Assembly (NCBI GenBank): GCA_043757265.1 | Contig: JAYUQP010000080.1 | Coordinates: 1-26,159 of the forward strand | Length of the DNA stretch: 26,159 nucleotides | Source: JANPLN01 sp043757265 | GTDB taxonomy: Bacteria; Bdellovibrionota; Bdellovibrionia; Bdellovibrionales; JAGQZY01 | Reading direction: 5' to 3' | Part shown: positions 6,499-14,579 of the stretch, in pieces | How positions within the stretch are numbered: the stretch's first letter is position 1 | Layout: every line of letters begins with the position of its first letter | Translations under genes and position numbers: made by a program | Notes under the pieces: model-generated | Told to the model about the DNA's origin: nothing | Database searches by the model: none | What the model saw: only the letters and a program-made list of their open reading frames with translations

Positions 6499-8028
6499 GT
6501 AATCAATATTAACCCTGAATGTTTCACAGCCCTCGAAAAACCTTTTGGGAATATCACGCCAAGTGTATTGTTCAAAATACTCTTCAGTGTCCTTGAAGCT
6601 TTCCAAAGATTTAGAACTTTGAGACTTATCTTCATAACGAATCCATTTGTCATAACTCACAATTTTCGCTGTTGGGTGGAGGTCAGTAAGGTATGGTTCT
6701 AGGGCGTTGAAGGTTTTAGCCTTCACATCAAACTTTCGAATATTTTTCTCTTTATTGAGGTTAGGCGAAAAACTCTGATAAACCCATTGATCATCTTCAC
6801 CTTTTCTGTAAACATGCCGTATCGCCGACCGGGTGCCGAAAGTGCAGTCAAAGTGGTAGTTACCAATTTTCCCAAAGTCAGGAGCATCGCGAGGTCCCAG
6901 AGTTTTCCGCATGTATTCTTGGGTAAATTGGCGTCTTAACTGCAATCGGCTTTCGTTGCAGTCGAGTGTTTGATCACTCCCAAGACGACAATTTAAAAGA
7001 TAGGCGATACTTATCGTTTCCTTGTCACGGGCATCTTTGGGTTCTTGACGGTCGGTAACGGCGACCAAAGTGATGTGTGTAGTGTCAGCTTCGTCATCGA
7101 AGTCCTTCAAGCCTTTCAATGAAAAAACGCTTGAATGAAACGAAGCGCCAGTCATCTTTCTCAAGGACCGACTCACAGAAGACATTTCGTCCAGCCGCGA
7201 AAATGAAAATGCAGCGATCAAAACATACACACCTAGAAATACAAAACGCTTGAAACTGCTCGCTTTTTTTGGAGGTGCCTCGCTCGAAAGACTATCGAAT
7301 AGGATATCTCTGTAAGATATTTGTCTCCGAGTTTTTAAGTAGCACAAAATTCCTAGAAGCGCGAATATCGCGGAAAACACAAGTATAGACATGAGCCCTT
7401 CTGAGGAAAGTTTGAAGTGGGGTGACTTTTTCCCAGTGAGAGTATCCAAAAAACAAAGAAGATTATGAGAAAAATGAAATAGTACAGGAATCCATAATCG
7501 TCGAGTTCTCACGGCGAAAATCACAAATACCAGGCTTAGGATAAACGTCCCAAACAGGTTGAATGGATGTAGAAGAGCAAAGCACAGAGAAACAATGATT
7601 GCAGAAGATCGCAAAGAAAAACGGTTCCGTGCAACATCCAGGAAGTAACCGCGAAAAAGAACTTCTTCAATGAGCGGGGCAAAAATAACCGCAATAAGAA
7701 AAAATCCAAATGGCGTTGTTTGGCTGAGGGGTACGGCAATATCAAGCGGAAAAATCCAATTTTGGATAGCCATCGAAAAAAGAAAAAGAGAAAATGTAAA
7801 AAAGAAAAAACTGGGGGCGGCTACGTAGAATTGTTTGTTAACTTTGAAATCGTCGGATAGAGATCCAAATTTAGTTACGAAAAATATTTTCAAATCATCC
7901 CGTACAAAATCTAAAAGCAAAGAAGCTAAAGCTGCCACGATCAACGGTGTGGAAAAAACGCTGGTCGCAATAAAAAACAAAAGAAATAAATACGGCGTGG
8001 TTGAACGAGGTGATTGATTCTCTATCAT
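6496..8028 (-). CDS. CPBP-family intramembrane metalloprotease with extra C-terminal domain, 510 aa
   Basis: A polytopic inner-membrane protein of the CAAX/Rce1-like CPBP (Abi) family. The three catalytic motifs are intact: EEVLFRG (Glu121, Glu122, Arg126), FALLH (Phe150-His154) and HFSHN (185-189). About six helices lie before residue 195, with further helices at 212-231 and 262-277. Beyond residue 290 a soluble domain of about 220 residues follows, with four Cys and no family I can name; ordinary CPBP proteins end near 200-300. The ATG overlaps the pyrE stop (ATGA), so it should be translated from the cutA-pyrE message. The substrate is unknown. Bacterial members are linked to bacteriocin self-immunity or protein processing, but no partner peptide is seen beside it. 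Confidence 0.82.
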   Translation of the reverse strand: MIENQSPRSTTPYLFLLFFIATSVFSTPLIVAALASLLLDFVRDDLKIFFVTKFGSLSDDFKVNKQFYVAAPSFFFFTFSLFLFSMAIQNWIFPLDIAVPLSQTTPFGFFLIAVIFAPLIEEVLFRGYFLDVARNRFSLRSSAIIVSLCFALLHPFNLFGTFILSLVFVIFAVRTRRLWIPVLFHFSHNLLCFLDTLTGKKSPHFKLSSEGLMSILVFSAIFALLGILCYLKTRRQISYRDILFDSLSSEAPPKKASSFKRFVFLGVYVLIAAFSFSRLDEMSSVSRSLRKMTGASFHSSVFSLKGLKDFDDEADTTHITLVAVTDRQEPKDARDKETISIAYLLNCRLGSDQTLDCNESRLQLRRQFTQEYMRKTLGPRDAPDFGKIGNYHFDCTFGTRSAIRHVYRKGEDDQWVYQSFSPNLNKEKNIRKFDVKAKTFNALEPYLTDLHPTAKIVSYDKWIRYEDKSQSSKSLESFKDTEEYFEQYTWRDIPKRFFEGCETFRVNIDY

Positions 8029-8543
8029 GGTATTAATTCCTTCATTGTAAACAACGGGCGGAGGCGCAGGTGGGCCTCGGTGATTTTTTCGGTTTGGCCT
8101 TCACTGCGGTCAATTACGCACAAGACGTCATCGACGAAGGCGCCCTCTTTGCGAAGCATGTCGGTGGTGAGTACAACTTGGCCGCCAGTGGTTATGACGT
8201 CTTCGATCAGTACGAGCTTTTTACCTTTGATGTTTGGGCCTTCGGCAAATTTGCAGGTGCCATACGCTTTGGCCTCTTTGCGAAGAAAGGCTACGGGGAT
8301 TCCAGTTTTTAAGGACATCGCGGTTGCAATGGGAATTCCTCCCATTTCGAGAGCTCCTAGAAGATCAATCCCTTTTGGCAAAAGGGGAATCATTTGCTCG
8401 GCAATGGCATTAAGAATTTCGGGACGGGCTTCAAACTGGTATTTGTCAAAATAAACATTCGAAGTTTTTCCTGAACGTAGCAAAAATGTTCCAGTAAGGT
8501 GGGCCACTTCGTATATTTTTTTGGCGAGATCTGCTCGGTTCAT
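8025..8543 (-). CDS. pyrE: Orotate phosphoribosyltransferase PyrE
   Basis: Joins orotate to PRPP to form OMP in pyrimidine synthesis; cytoplasmic dimer. The PRPP-binding signature VLIEDVITTGGQ sits in the second half of the protein. It is preceded by FLRKEAKAYGTCKFAEG, the flexible catalytic loop. The FLLRSGKTSNVYFDKY N-terminal segment is also typical. The frame extends to a TTG at 8570, but the ATG at 8543 has a GGAG six bases upstream and overlaps the cutA stop as ATGA, giving 172 residues, so I choose it. The stop again overlaps the next ATG. Three genes of unrelated function are thus chained for translation. Confidence 0.95.
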   Translation of the reverse strand: MNRADLAKKIYEVAHLTGTFLLRSGKTSNVYFDKYQFEARPEILNAIAEQMIPLLPKGIDLLGALEMGGIPIATAMSLKTGIPVAFLRKEAKAYGTCKFAEGPNIKGKKLVLIEDVITTGGQVVLTTDMLRKEGAFVDDVLCVIDRSEGQTEKITEAHLRLRPLFTMKELIP

Positions 8544-8860
8544 GGAGTCTCCGTTTGTTGGTTCAGCCAATTGATAAAATCGGGCGAGGCTGATTTAATG
8601 TTGAAAAAAACAATGCAGGGATTTTCGTAGGAATGCAGTTCTTGAATGGCAGCAATTACTTTCTGCGTGAGTCTTTTTCGCGTCTTGATCAGTGCCGAAA
8701 CTTCGCCCGTGGAGTGAAACTTATTTTTCCATTCGTAGATCGCAAGGTGAGACGACTGGATGTTGGCGCAGGCTATGAGTTTTTGCTTTACCAAAACTGT
8801 ACAGATTTTTTTGGCTTCGGTCTTATTTTTAAATGTCACGTATCCCATAACGAAAGACAT
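8540..8860 (-). CDS. cutA: Divalent cation tolerance protein CutA
   Basis: Small trimeric ferredoxin-like protein associated with copper tolerance; its true role is unsettled. Family marks are KQKLIACANI, the YEWKNKF strand, EVSALIKT, ELHSYENP and a final INWL near the C-terminus. From the ATG at 8860 it has 106 residues, the usual size, with AGGATG about seven bases upstream. Starts at 8869 or 8896 would add 3 or 12 residues with no family counterpart. The TGA overlaps the pyrE ATG. It heads the cutA-pyrE-CPBP unit. The fusA terminator just upstream insulates it, so its promoter must lie in 8861-8940. Confidence 0.92.
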   Translation of the reverse strand: MSFVMGYVTFKNKTEAKKICTVLVKQKLIACANIQSSHLAIYEWKNKFHSTGEVSALIKTRKRLTQKVIAAIQELHSYENPCIVFFNIKSASPDFINWLNQQTETP

Positions 8861-8941
8861 GTCGGGCATCCTAAAACATGTGCAGTCGTAGAACAATCTC
8901 TAATATGCATAACCAATCTACAACAATCGAGCCCCAATCCC

Positions 8942-8971
8942 AAAAAAAACCCCCGCTGAAAACAGCGAGGG
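8942..8971 (-). terminator. Rho-independent terminator of fusA
   Basis: On the minus strand, CCCTCGCTG-TTTT-CAGCGGGGG followed by eight T. The stem is 8950-8958 with 8963-8971 and the T-run is 8942-8949. It starts about 48 bases after the fusA stop. Confidence 0.9.
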
Positions 8972-9018
8972 TATTTCTAGTTTAACGGATCGAACAACAA
9001 CAGTCCGAGCCAAAAAAA

Positions 9019-11127
9019 TTATTTCTTCTGATCAGCTAAACGCTGCTCTTGATACTTCTTCGCAAGCTCTTCTTGAATCATACGCGGTACAGGTGCGTAG
9101 CGCGAAAATTCCATGGTGAACTCGCCTTTTCCTTGAGTGGCAGAGCGCAGATCCGTAGAGTAACCAAACATTTCAGACAGAGGAACTTCCGATTGCGTGA
9201 TCGCAAACGCTTGTTCGCTTGTTGTACCTTGAATAATTCCACGGCGCTGGTTGATCTGACCTAGCACGCTTCCTTGGAACTCTTCGGGAGCAGACACTTC
9301 CACTTTCATGATCGGCTCAAGTGCTGTTGGAGTTGCGTTTTCGTACGCCTGTCTCATAGCAGCCATGGCGCAGATACGGAAAGCCATCTCTGACGAATCC
9401 ACATCATGGTAGGATCCATCATCAAGATCCACTTCGACGTTAACGATCGGGAAGCCTATGAGCGGACCCTTTGCCAATTGCTCTGCAAAGCCTTTTTCGC
9501 AACCAGGAATAAATTCGCGAGGAATACGGCCACCGACAACGTTGTTATTAAACTTGTACGAAACTTCGGAGTTAGCAGGTAATGGACGAATTTTTCCAAC
9601 CACTTTTGCAAATTGACCCGAGCCGCCTGTTTGTTTTTTGTGTGTGTAATCAAATGCTGCTTCGCGACCAATAGTTTCGCGATAAGCAACCTGAGGTTTA
9701 CCGGCAATCACTTCGCATTGAAATTCACGTTTCATTCGTTCGATGTATACTTCTAAGTGAAGTTCGCCCATTCCAGAAATAATGGTTTCGCTGGATTCTT
9801 CATCGCGGTGAACGCGGAAAGTTGGATCTTCTTTACGAAATTTTTGTAGCGCTTTAGAAAAGTTGTTAGCTCCGCCTTTATCTTTTGGCGATACGGCAAG
9901 CGAAATCACCGCGTTCGGAACGTGCATCGAACTCATTGCAATGCTTACTGATCCATCGGTGAAAGTATCGCCCGTCGAGCAATCCACGCCGAAAAGAGCA
10001 ACGATGTCACCCGCGTAAGCATGATCGATATCTTCCATTTCGTTAGAATGCATTTTTACAAGGCGAGGAACTTTCACCTTTTTACGATCCGCTGTATTCA
10101 CAATGAACTCGCCTTTTTTGAGAGTTCCTTGATACAGACGCATGTAAGTAAGCTGACCATAACGACCATCATCCAACTTAAACGCATAAGCGATAAGTGG
10201 TTTATCAGGATCGTTTACAACAATCACTTCTTCTTCGTTTTTATCAATGTCGAGACCTTTATTTACAACTTCTGTAGGGTTTGGCAGATAATCTCTTACG
10301 CCATTGAGTAGCAACTGAACACCTTTGTTTTTGAAAGCAGACCCCATGAAAACGGGAGTCAATTCCATTTTTATACAACCGACGCGAATAGCACGTTTCA
10401 GAAGCTCTTCTGGAATATCGGCTCCTTCAAGAAACTTTTCCGCAAGTTCATCATCAAACATCGAAGCCGAGTCGATGAGTTTTTCGCGGTATTCCTTCGC
10501 TTGATCAGCAAGGTCAGCCGGAATTTCGATCTCAGTGACGTCATCGCCGTCTTCTCCCAAAAATTTGTAAGCTTTCATTTTTACCAGGTCGACAATGCCG
10601 TCATGGGCATCCTCAACACCAATTGGAATTTGCATCATCGCTGCATTGTGATGCAGTTTTTCGCGAAGCTGTACGGTAACGCGAAATGGATTTGCGCCTG
10701 AACGATCTAGTTTGTTGATGAATGCAACGCGCGGAACGTTGTAGCGACGCATCTGGCGATCCACTGTGATGGACTGGGACTGAACGCCCGCAACGCCGCA
10801 AAGAACCAGAACTGCTCCATCAAGAACGCGCAGAGATCTTTCAACTTCAATTGTAAAATCCACGTGCCCGGGAGTATCGATGATGTTGATTTGAGTGTCG
10901 TGCCAGTAAACGTTGGTCGCCGCAGACTGAATTGTAATCCCGCGCTCTCTTTCTAGCTCCATGGAATCCATTTTTGCGCCAACGCCATCTTTTCCGCGCA
11001 CGTCGTGAATCGCGTGAATTTTTCCTGTGTAATACAGAATACGTTCAGTCAGAGTTGTTTTGCCCGAGTCAATGTGGGCTGAAATCCCAATATTGCGTAC
11101 GCTCTCTAGGACCCATTTCTTAGTCAT
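9019..11127 (-). CDS. fusA: Elongation factor G, mitochondrial/spd type
   Basis: Translational GTPase that moves tRNA and mRNA through the ribosome; 702 residues, five domains, full length. G1 is AHIDSGKT (17-24), the switch I/G2 region is DSMELERERGIT (54-65), G3 is DTPGHVD (84-90) and G4 is NKLD (138-141). The stretch IHAIHDVRGKDGVGAKMDSM (38-57) and NHNAAMMQIPIG-like segment (here HHNAAMMQIPIG) are diagnostic of the spdEFG1/mitochondrial EFG1 branch. The common bacterial EF-G has GEVHDGAATMDWM there. It is not beside rpsL, rpsG or tuf; it is alone, with its own terminator and a hairpin in its leader. AGAGGT about six bases before the ATG is the ribosome site. A second, canonical fusA may exist elsewhere in the genome. 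Confidence 0.96.
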   Translation of the reverse strand: MTKKWVLESVRNIGISAHIDSGKTTLTERILYYTGKIHAIHDVRGKDGVGAKMDSMELERERGITIQSAATNVYWHDTQINIIDTPGHVDFTIEVERSLRVLDGAVLVLCGVAGVQSQSITVDRQMRRYNVPRVAFINKLDRSGANPFRVTVQLREKLHHNAAMMQIPIGVEDAHDGIVDLVKMKAYKFLGEDGDDVTEIEIPADLADQAKEYREKLIDSASMFDDELAEKFLEGADIPEELLKRAIRVGCIKMELTPVFMGSAFKNKGVQLLLNGVRDYLPNPTEVVNKGLDIDKNEEEVIVVNDPDKPLIAYAFKLDDGRYGQLTYMRLYQGTLKKGEFIVNTADRKKVKVPRLVKMHSNEMEDIDHAYAGDIVALFGVDCSTGDTFTDGSVSIAMSSMHVPNAVISLAVSPKDKGGANNFSKALQKFRKEDPTFRVHRDEESSETIISGMGELHLEVYIERMKREFQCEVIAGKPQVAYRETIGREAAFDYTHKKQTGGSGQFAKVVGKIRPLPANSEVSYKFNNNVVGGRIPREFIPGCEKGFAEQLAKGPLIGFPIVNVEVDLDDGSYHDVDSSEMAFRICAMAAMRQAYENATPTALEPIMKVEVSAPEEFQGSVLGQINQRRGIIQGTTSEQAFAITQSEVPLSEMFGYSTDLRSATQGKGEFTMEFSRYAPVPRMIQEELAKKYQEQRLADQKK

Positions 11128-11158
11128 TCGTTACCTCTCGTGTTCTGCTCGTCGCAGT

Positions 11159-11183
11159 CCTACCGGTCAGTTTCGCCGGTAGG
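11159..11183. promoter_or_regulatory. Inverted repeat in the fusA/recQ divergent region
   Basis: CCTACCGG (11159-11166) and CCGGTAGG (11176-11183) with a 9-base loop. It lies 32 bases upstream of fusA, in its probable leader, and about 57 bases before recQ. It could be an operator or a leader hairpin. No T-run follows, so it is not a terminator. Confidence 0.45.
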
Positions 11184-11239
11184 TTGTGCTGGGAAAAGTT
11201 TATGTACAATTTGAAAGGACTTAAGTAGCATGTAAGTGC

Positions 11240-12619
11240 ATGAATATTCAAGAAATTCTTGAGTCACGTTGGGGCTATAAAAGCTTTCGCGGTGAACAGC
11301 AAAAAATCATCGAGCAAATCCTGCAAAAACAAAGTGTTCTTGCCGTTCAGCCGACAGGCTTTGGTAAGAGCCTATGCTTTCAGATTCCGTCCATAGTTTT
11401 TAAGGGCTTAACCTTGGTGGTATCGCCATTAATTGCTCTGATGAAAGATCAGGTGGATGACGCACTACAAAAGAACCTGAAGGTGGCCGCTATTCATTCT
11501 GGCATGAGCCGCGAGGACCGAGAAAAAGTGCTGAAAAAGCTAGCGCAAGGAGCCTTTAATCTTCTGTATGTCACTCCCGAGCGCTTTCGGAAAGAAGATT
11601 TCTGGGCGGCACTTTTACAAAATCAAATCGATCTTTTCGTTGTTGATGAGGCCCATTGTATTTCTGAGTGGGGGCACGATTTCCGCCCCGATTTTAGCCG
11701 TTTGGGGGATATACGTAAAAAACTAGGTGAACCGTGCACACTGGCCCTTACAGCCACTGCAACGAGGGAGGTGCAGGCAGACATCGTTCAGCAATTAGAT
11801 ATGCGAACCGCGCAAGTTTTCGACTCGGGTGCCTATCGTGAAAATCTCACGTTACAAACGGTAGAGGTGTACGGTCACGACGAAAAGGTGCGATCCTTCG
11901 TGGGAATCCATCACCAGCACGACGGCGCAAAAATTATTTATTTTGCCCTCATTTCAACTCTCGAAAAGTTTTCTAGAGATTTGCAAAAATTAAACATCGA
12001 GCACAGCGTTTACCACGGCCAGCTTCCTGATAACATTCGACGCCGCTCACAGGACGCCTTTTTGCGCGACCCCAAGGGTTTAATACTTGCCACACCAGCT
12101 TTTGGATTAGGTATCAACAAGGCCGATATTCGTGTGGTGGTGCACGGCGAGGTACCATCGTCCATCGAAGCCTACTATCAAGAAGTAGGACGCGCCGGCC
12201 GAGACGGAATCCCGGCTTACGGGTATTTACTTTATGATGCGGACGACGTCGCTATTCAAATGGACTTTTTAAAATGGGCAAGCCCCGAACCAGAATTTAT
12301 TTTCCGTGTGTATCAGCTTTTGGAATACAACATGGACAAGGTGCGAGCCGGAGGCCTGGACTATATGCGCGGTCAACTTTTGTTTTATCATCAAAGAGAT
12401 TTTAGATTAGAGACGGCGCTGAATCAGCTAGAACGGTTTGGCTTTATCGAGGGAAAAGATGCAAAAACATGGAACTGCCTCGAGTATCCAAACGGCGATC
12501 TGGTAAACGAAGATCTCCACAAAAAGCGTTTGGTGCAGCAGCAAAAAAAATTATTACAAATGATCGAGCTTACAAAGTTGCCAAATCCCGACGAAAAAAT
12601 TAAAGAGTATTTTTCGTGA
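11240..12619 (+). CDS. Short RecQ-family DNA helicase, 459 aa
   Basis: ATP-dependent 3'-5' DNA helicase of superfamily 2, for recombination and fork repair. Motif I is PTGFGKS (38-44; usually PTGGGKS). Motif II is DEAH (136-139), followed by the RecQ-specific CISEWGHDFRPDF aromatic loop. TATA (motif III) follows, then the helicase C domain with ATPAFGLGINK and motif VI QEVGRAGRDG. After about residue 340 the protein lacks the four zinc-binding Cys of the RecQ-Ct domain and has no HRDC domain, so it is shorter than E. coli RecQ (about 610). Only a winged-helix-like tail remains. The stop overlaps the aat GTG (GTGA). The ribosome site is weak. Confidence 0.9.
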   Translation: MNIQEILESRWGYKSFRGEQQKIIEQILQKQSVLAVQPTGFGKSLCFQIPSIVFKGLTLVVSPLIALMKDQVDDALQKNLKVAAIHSGMSREDREKVLKKLAQGAFNLLYVTPERFRKEDFWAALLQNQIDLFVVDEAHCISEWGHDFRPDFSRLGDIRKKLGEPCTLALTATATREVQADIVQQLDMRTAQVFDSGAYRENLTLQTVEVYGHDEKVRSFVGIHHQHDGAKIIYFALISTLEKFSRDLQKLNIEHSVYHGQLPDNIRRRSQDAFLRDPKGLILATPAFGLGINKADIRVVVHGEVPSSIEAYYQEVGRAGRDGIPAYGYLLYDADDVAIQMDFLKWASPEPEFIFRVYQLLEYNMDKVRAGGLDYMRGQLLFYHQRDFRLETALNQLERFGFIEGKDAKTWNCLEYPNGDLVNEDLHKKRLVQQQKKLLQMIELTKLPNPDEKIKEYFS

Positions 12620-13275
12620 GGATCACTTTTCCGCCAGTGGAGCAGGCTGATGAGAATGGGATTGTGCTGGTGGGTGGAAAACTTAGCGTGGACAATTTGC
12701 GTAATGCCTACGCCCGGGGAATTTTCCCGTGGCCCCATGAGGGGCTTCCACTTCTGTGGTTTTGCCCCGAGGACCGCGGTGTATTAAATTTCGCTGATTT
12801 TCGCGTTCCGCGAACGATTCAAAAAGAACTCCGCCGCGCGCAGTTTAAAGTCACCTTTGATAAGTGCTTCGAAAAAGTCATCGAAGCGTGCTCCAAACAA
12901 AAACGCTCCGGCCAGCGTGGGACTTGGATTACGCCGGAGATGAAGTCGGTTTACACCGAAATGTTCAAGGGAGAACTTGCGCACAGTGTGGAGTGTTGGA
13001 GTGGCGACACACTTGTCGGCGGTCTTTATGGTGTTTATATTGAAGGCGTGTTTAGTGGCGAAAGTATGTTTCACACGCAAACAGCCGCTTCGAAGCAATG
13101 TGTGGTGGCGCTCATTGCAGCTTTATCAAAAATGGGGCACGAGTGGTTTGATATACAGATGGTCACTCCGGTTTTAGAAACATTTGGGGGCAGCTACATG
13201 GAGCGCGCGCTCTATTTGGAGCGTTTGCGAGGAACGCAGGTAAAAAAGATCCCGTGGAGGATAAATGAAGATTGA
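12616..13275 (+). CDS. aat: Leucyl/phenylalanyl-tRNA-protein transferase
   Basis: Adds Leu or Phe from aminoacyl-tRNA to proteins with N-terminal Arg or Lys, making N-degrons for ClpS/ClpAP. Family marks over 219 residues are ARGIFPWPHEG, LLWFCPEDRGVL near the start, SGQRGTWITPEM in the middle, and GGLYGVYIEGVFSGESMF followed by ASK. The GNAT-like core is complete. The start is GTG, overlapping the recQ stop by four bases; no ATG alternative retains the N-terminus. It overlaps the SlyD-like gene by 11 bases. Confidence 0.95.
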   Translation: MRITFPPVEQADENGIVLVGGKLSVDNLRNAYARGIFPWPHEGLPLLWFCPEDRGVLNFADFRVPRTIQKELRRAQFKVTFDKCFEKVIEACSKQKRSGQRGTWITPEMKSVYTEMFKGELAHSVECWSGDTLVGGLYGVYIEGVFSGESMFHTQTAASKQCVVALIAALSKMGHEWFDIQMVTPVLETFGGSYMERALYLERLRGTQVKKIPWRINED

Positions 13276-13750
13276 TGAAAGCACTGTAGTCACGCTGGCC
13301 TACGAGTTATTCATTAAAGAGGACGAGAACTTACATTTAATGGACCATCGAGATCGCAATGATCCCGTGGAGTTTGTTTTTGGGCTAGGAGTTCTGTTAC
13401 CAAAAGTGGAAGAGGCTATTTTACATCAAACGCTTGGCTTTAAAAAAGAAATGGTACTTACTCCACAAGACGCTTACGGAGACCATGTGGCCGATTTAGC
13501 GCAGTGGGTGAGTCGAACAAAGTTTCCAAAAGATCTCGAATTGAAAGTCGGGATGAAATTTCAAACCCAAGGTACAGACGGCGAAGTCCTATCCGCCATG
13601 ATCAAAGAACTGAAAGATGATCAGATTTTGCTTGATGGAAACCATCCTCTTGCCGGATACGTCGTGCATTTTAATCTTGAGGTCCTTCGCGTGCGTGAAG
13701 CAACGGAAGACGAAATCGTTTCGGGACTTGTGAAACGACAATTTCATTAA
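13265..13750 (+). CDS. SlyD-like FKBP peptidyl-prolyl isomerase
   Basis: A cytoplasmic FKBP-type prolyl isomerase/chaperone. At 161 residues it has the SlyD layout. The split FKBP core has PVEFVFGLGVLLPKVEEAI, the flap insert begins at LTPQDAYGDH, and the core resumes at DGNHPLAGYVVHFNLEV. The His/Cys-rich metal-binding tail of E. coli SlyD is absent; the protein ends VKRQFH. It starts inside aat (11-base overlap), with GTGGAGGAT just before the ATG. It is the last gene of the recQ-aat-slyD unit. Confidence 0.9.
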   Translation: MKIDESTVVTLAYELFIKEDENLHLMDHRDRNDPVEFVFGLGVLLPKVEEAILHQTLGFKKEMVLTPQDAYGDHVADLAQWVSRTKFPKDLELKVGMKFQTQGTDGEVLSAMIKELKDDQILLDGNHPLAGYVVHFNLEVLRVREATEDEIVSGLVKRQFH

Positions 13751-13857
13751 AGAGCTAAACCTCTTTCTGCTGCAGCAATTATGCGAGCTATTAGTTCACC
13801 TTCATTAATCAGTCTCAGGTCCATTTCCACCTCTCGCTGGGGCGAAATTGAACTCAA
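13747..13857 (-). pseudogene. Possible HNH-endonuclease N-terminal remnant (25-36 aa)
   Basis: A minus-strand frame from the ATG at 13824 (AGAGGTGG upstream) encodes 25 residues: MDLRLINEGELIARIIAAAE then RGLAL. The pattern L-x-N-x2-EL-x2-R-x6-ER-x-L resembles the first 25 residues of HNH endonucleases that are numerous in Bdellovibrio-like genomes. There the protein goes on to a histidine/Glu-rich helix, but here a TAA intervenes, overlapping the slyD stop. A TTG at 13857 would give 36 residues. It is either a truncated gene copy or coincidence; the family match is from memory. Confidence 0.28.
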
Positions 13858-13955
13858 ATGCTGATCAATTCAAAGCAAGTTATAAGGCATTATTTTCATT
13901 GCTGGCATTGGAGTTGCTAATTAGGAAGTAGTAACCACCTTGAAAGGGGCCTCTT

Positions 13956-14579
13956 ATGGGAAACATCTCCAGCAAAAAATCGCCAACAAAATTATCGGCT
14001 CAAATATCGTCTCAATTATCGGCTCAATTATCGTCTCAATTTTCGACGCGCAGAAACGCAGCCGCTGACCAAGAACCTCGCGATATCATCGATCTTATTC
14101 TCGAAGATCACAAACCGCTGAAAAAGTTAATAAAAATTTTAAAAGAAACATCAAGCGATTTAAGCAAAAGGCAGAAAGCCTTCGATGAGTTTGCGCCTCT
14201 GTTAATCATGCATGCTAAACCCGAGGAGCTGATTCTTTACGTCGATATGAAGCAGGAAAATAAACTCCGCACCGAAGGTTTTGAGGGCGATGTGGAACAT
14301 ATCCTTGCGGAACAGATGCTTGATGAAGCGAACAACACAAGCGATGAAGACTTATGGTCAGCGCGAGTGAAGGTGCTTGCGGAAATTGTCGAACATCATA
14401 TTAAAGAGGAGGAAAATATACTTCTTCCTAAATTTAAAAAATACTCAACAAAAGCGGATCGCGTTGACTTAGGTGCTCGTTTTCTCGAAGCGAAAAAGAA
14501 CACGCTCCCCGACGGGAACGAACGCGATCCGCGCAAAACGATTGACGAAAATTCAATTATTTCAGCTGCGCTGAATTGA
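13956..14579 (+). CDS. Hemerythrin HHE-domain protein, 207 aa
   Basis: Cytoplasmic four-helix di-iron protein binding O2 or NO, probably sensing or protective. Candidate ligands are His52 (EDHKPLKK), His86 and Glu90 (HAKPEEL), His115 (VEHILAEQM), and His147-His148 with Glu151 (EHHIKEEENILLP). Residues 13-30 form a repeat LSAQ-ISSQ-LSAQ-LSSQ-FST encoded by 12-base tandem repeats (about 13993-14045), a low-complexity tail before the domain. AAGGGG six to seven bases before the ATG fixes the start. It leads a plus-strand stress cluster with SRPBCC and alcohol dehydrogenase genes. Confidence 0.87.
   Translation: MGNISSKKSPTKLSAQISSQLSAQLSSQFSTRRNAAADQEPRDIIDLILEDHKPLKKLIKILKETSSDLSKRQKAFDEFAPLLIMHAKPEELILYVDMKQENKLRTEGFEGDVEHILAEQMLDEANNTSDEDLWSARVKVLAEIVEHHIKEEENILLPKFKKYSTKADRVDLGARFLEAKKNTLPDGNERDPRKTIDENSIISAALN

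Noticed and set aside
9456..9707. Open frame inside fusA on the same strand
   Set aside because: Out-of-frame shadow of EF-G; no ribosome site or motif.
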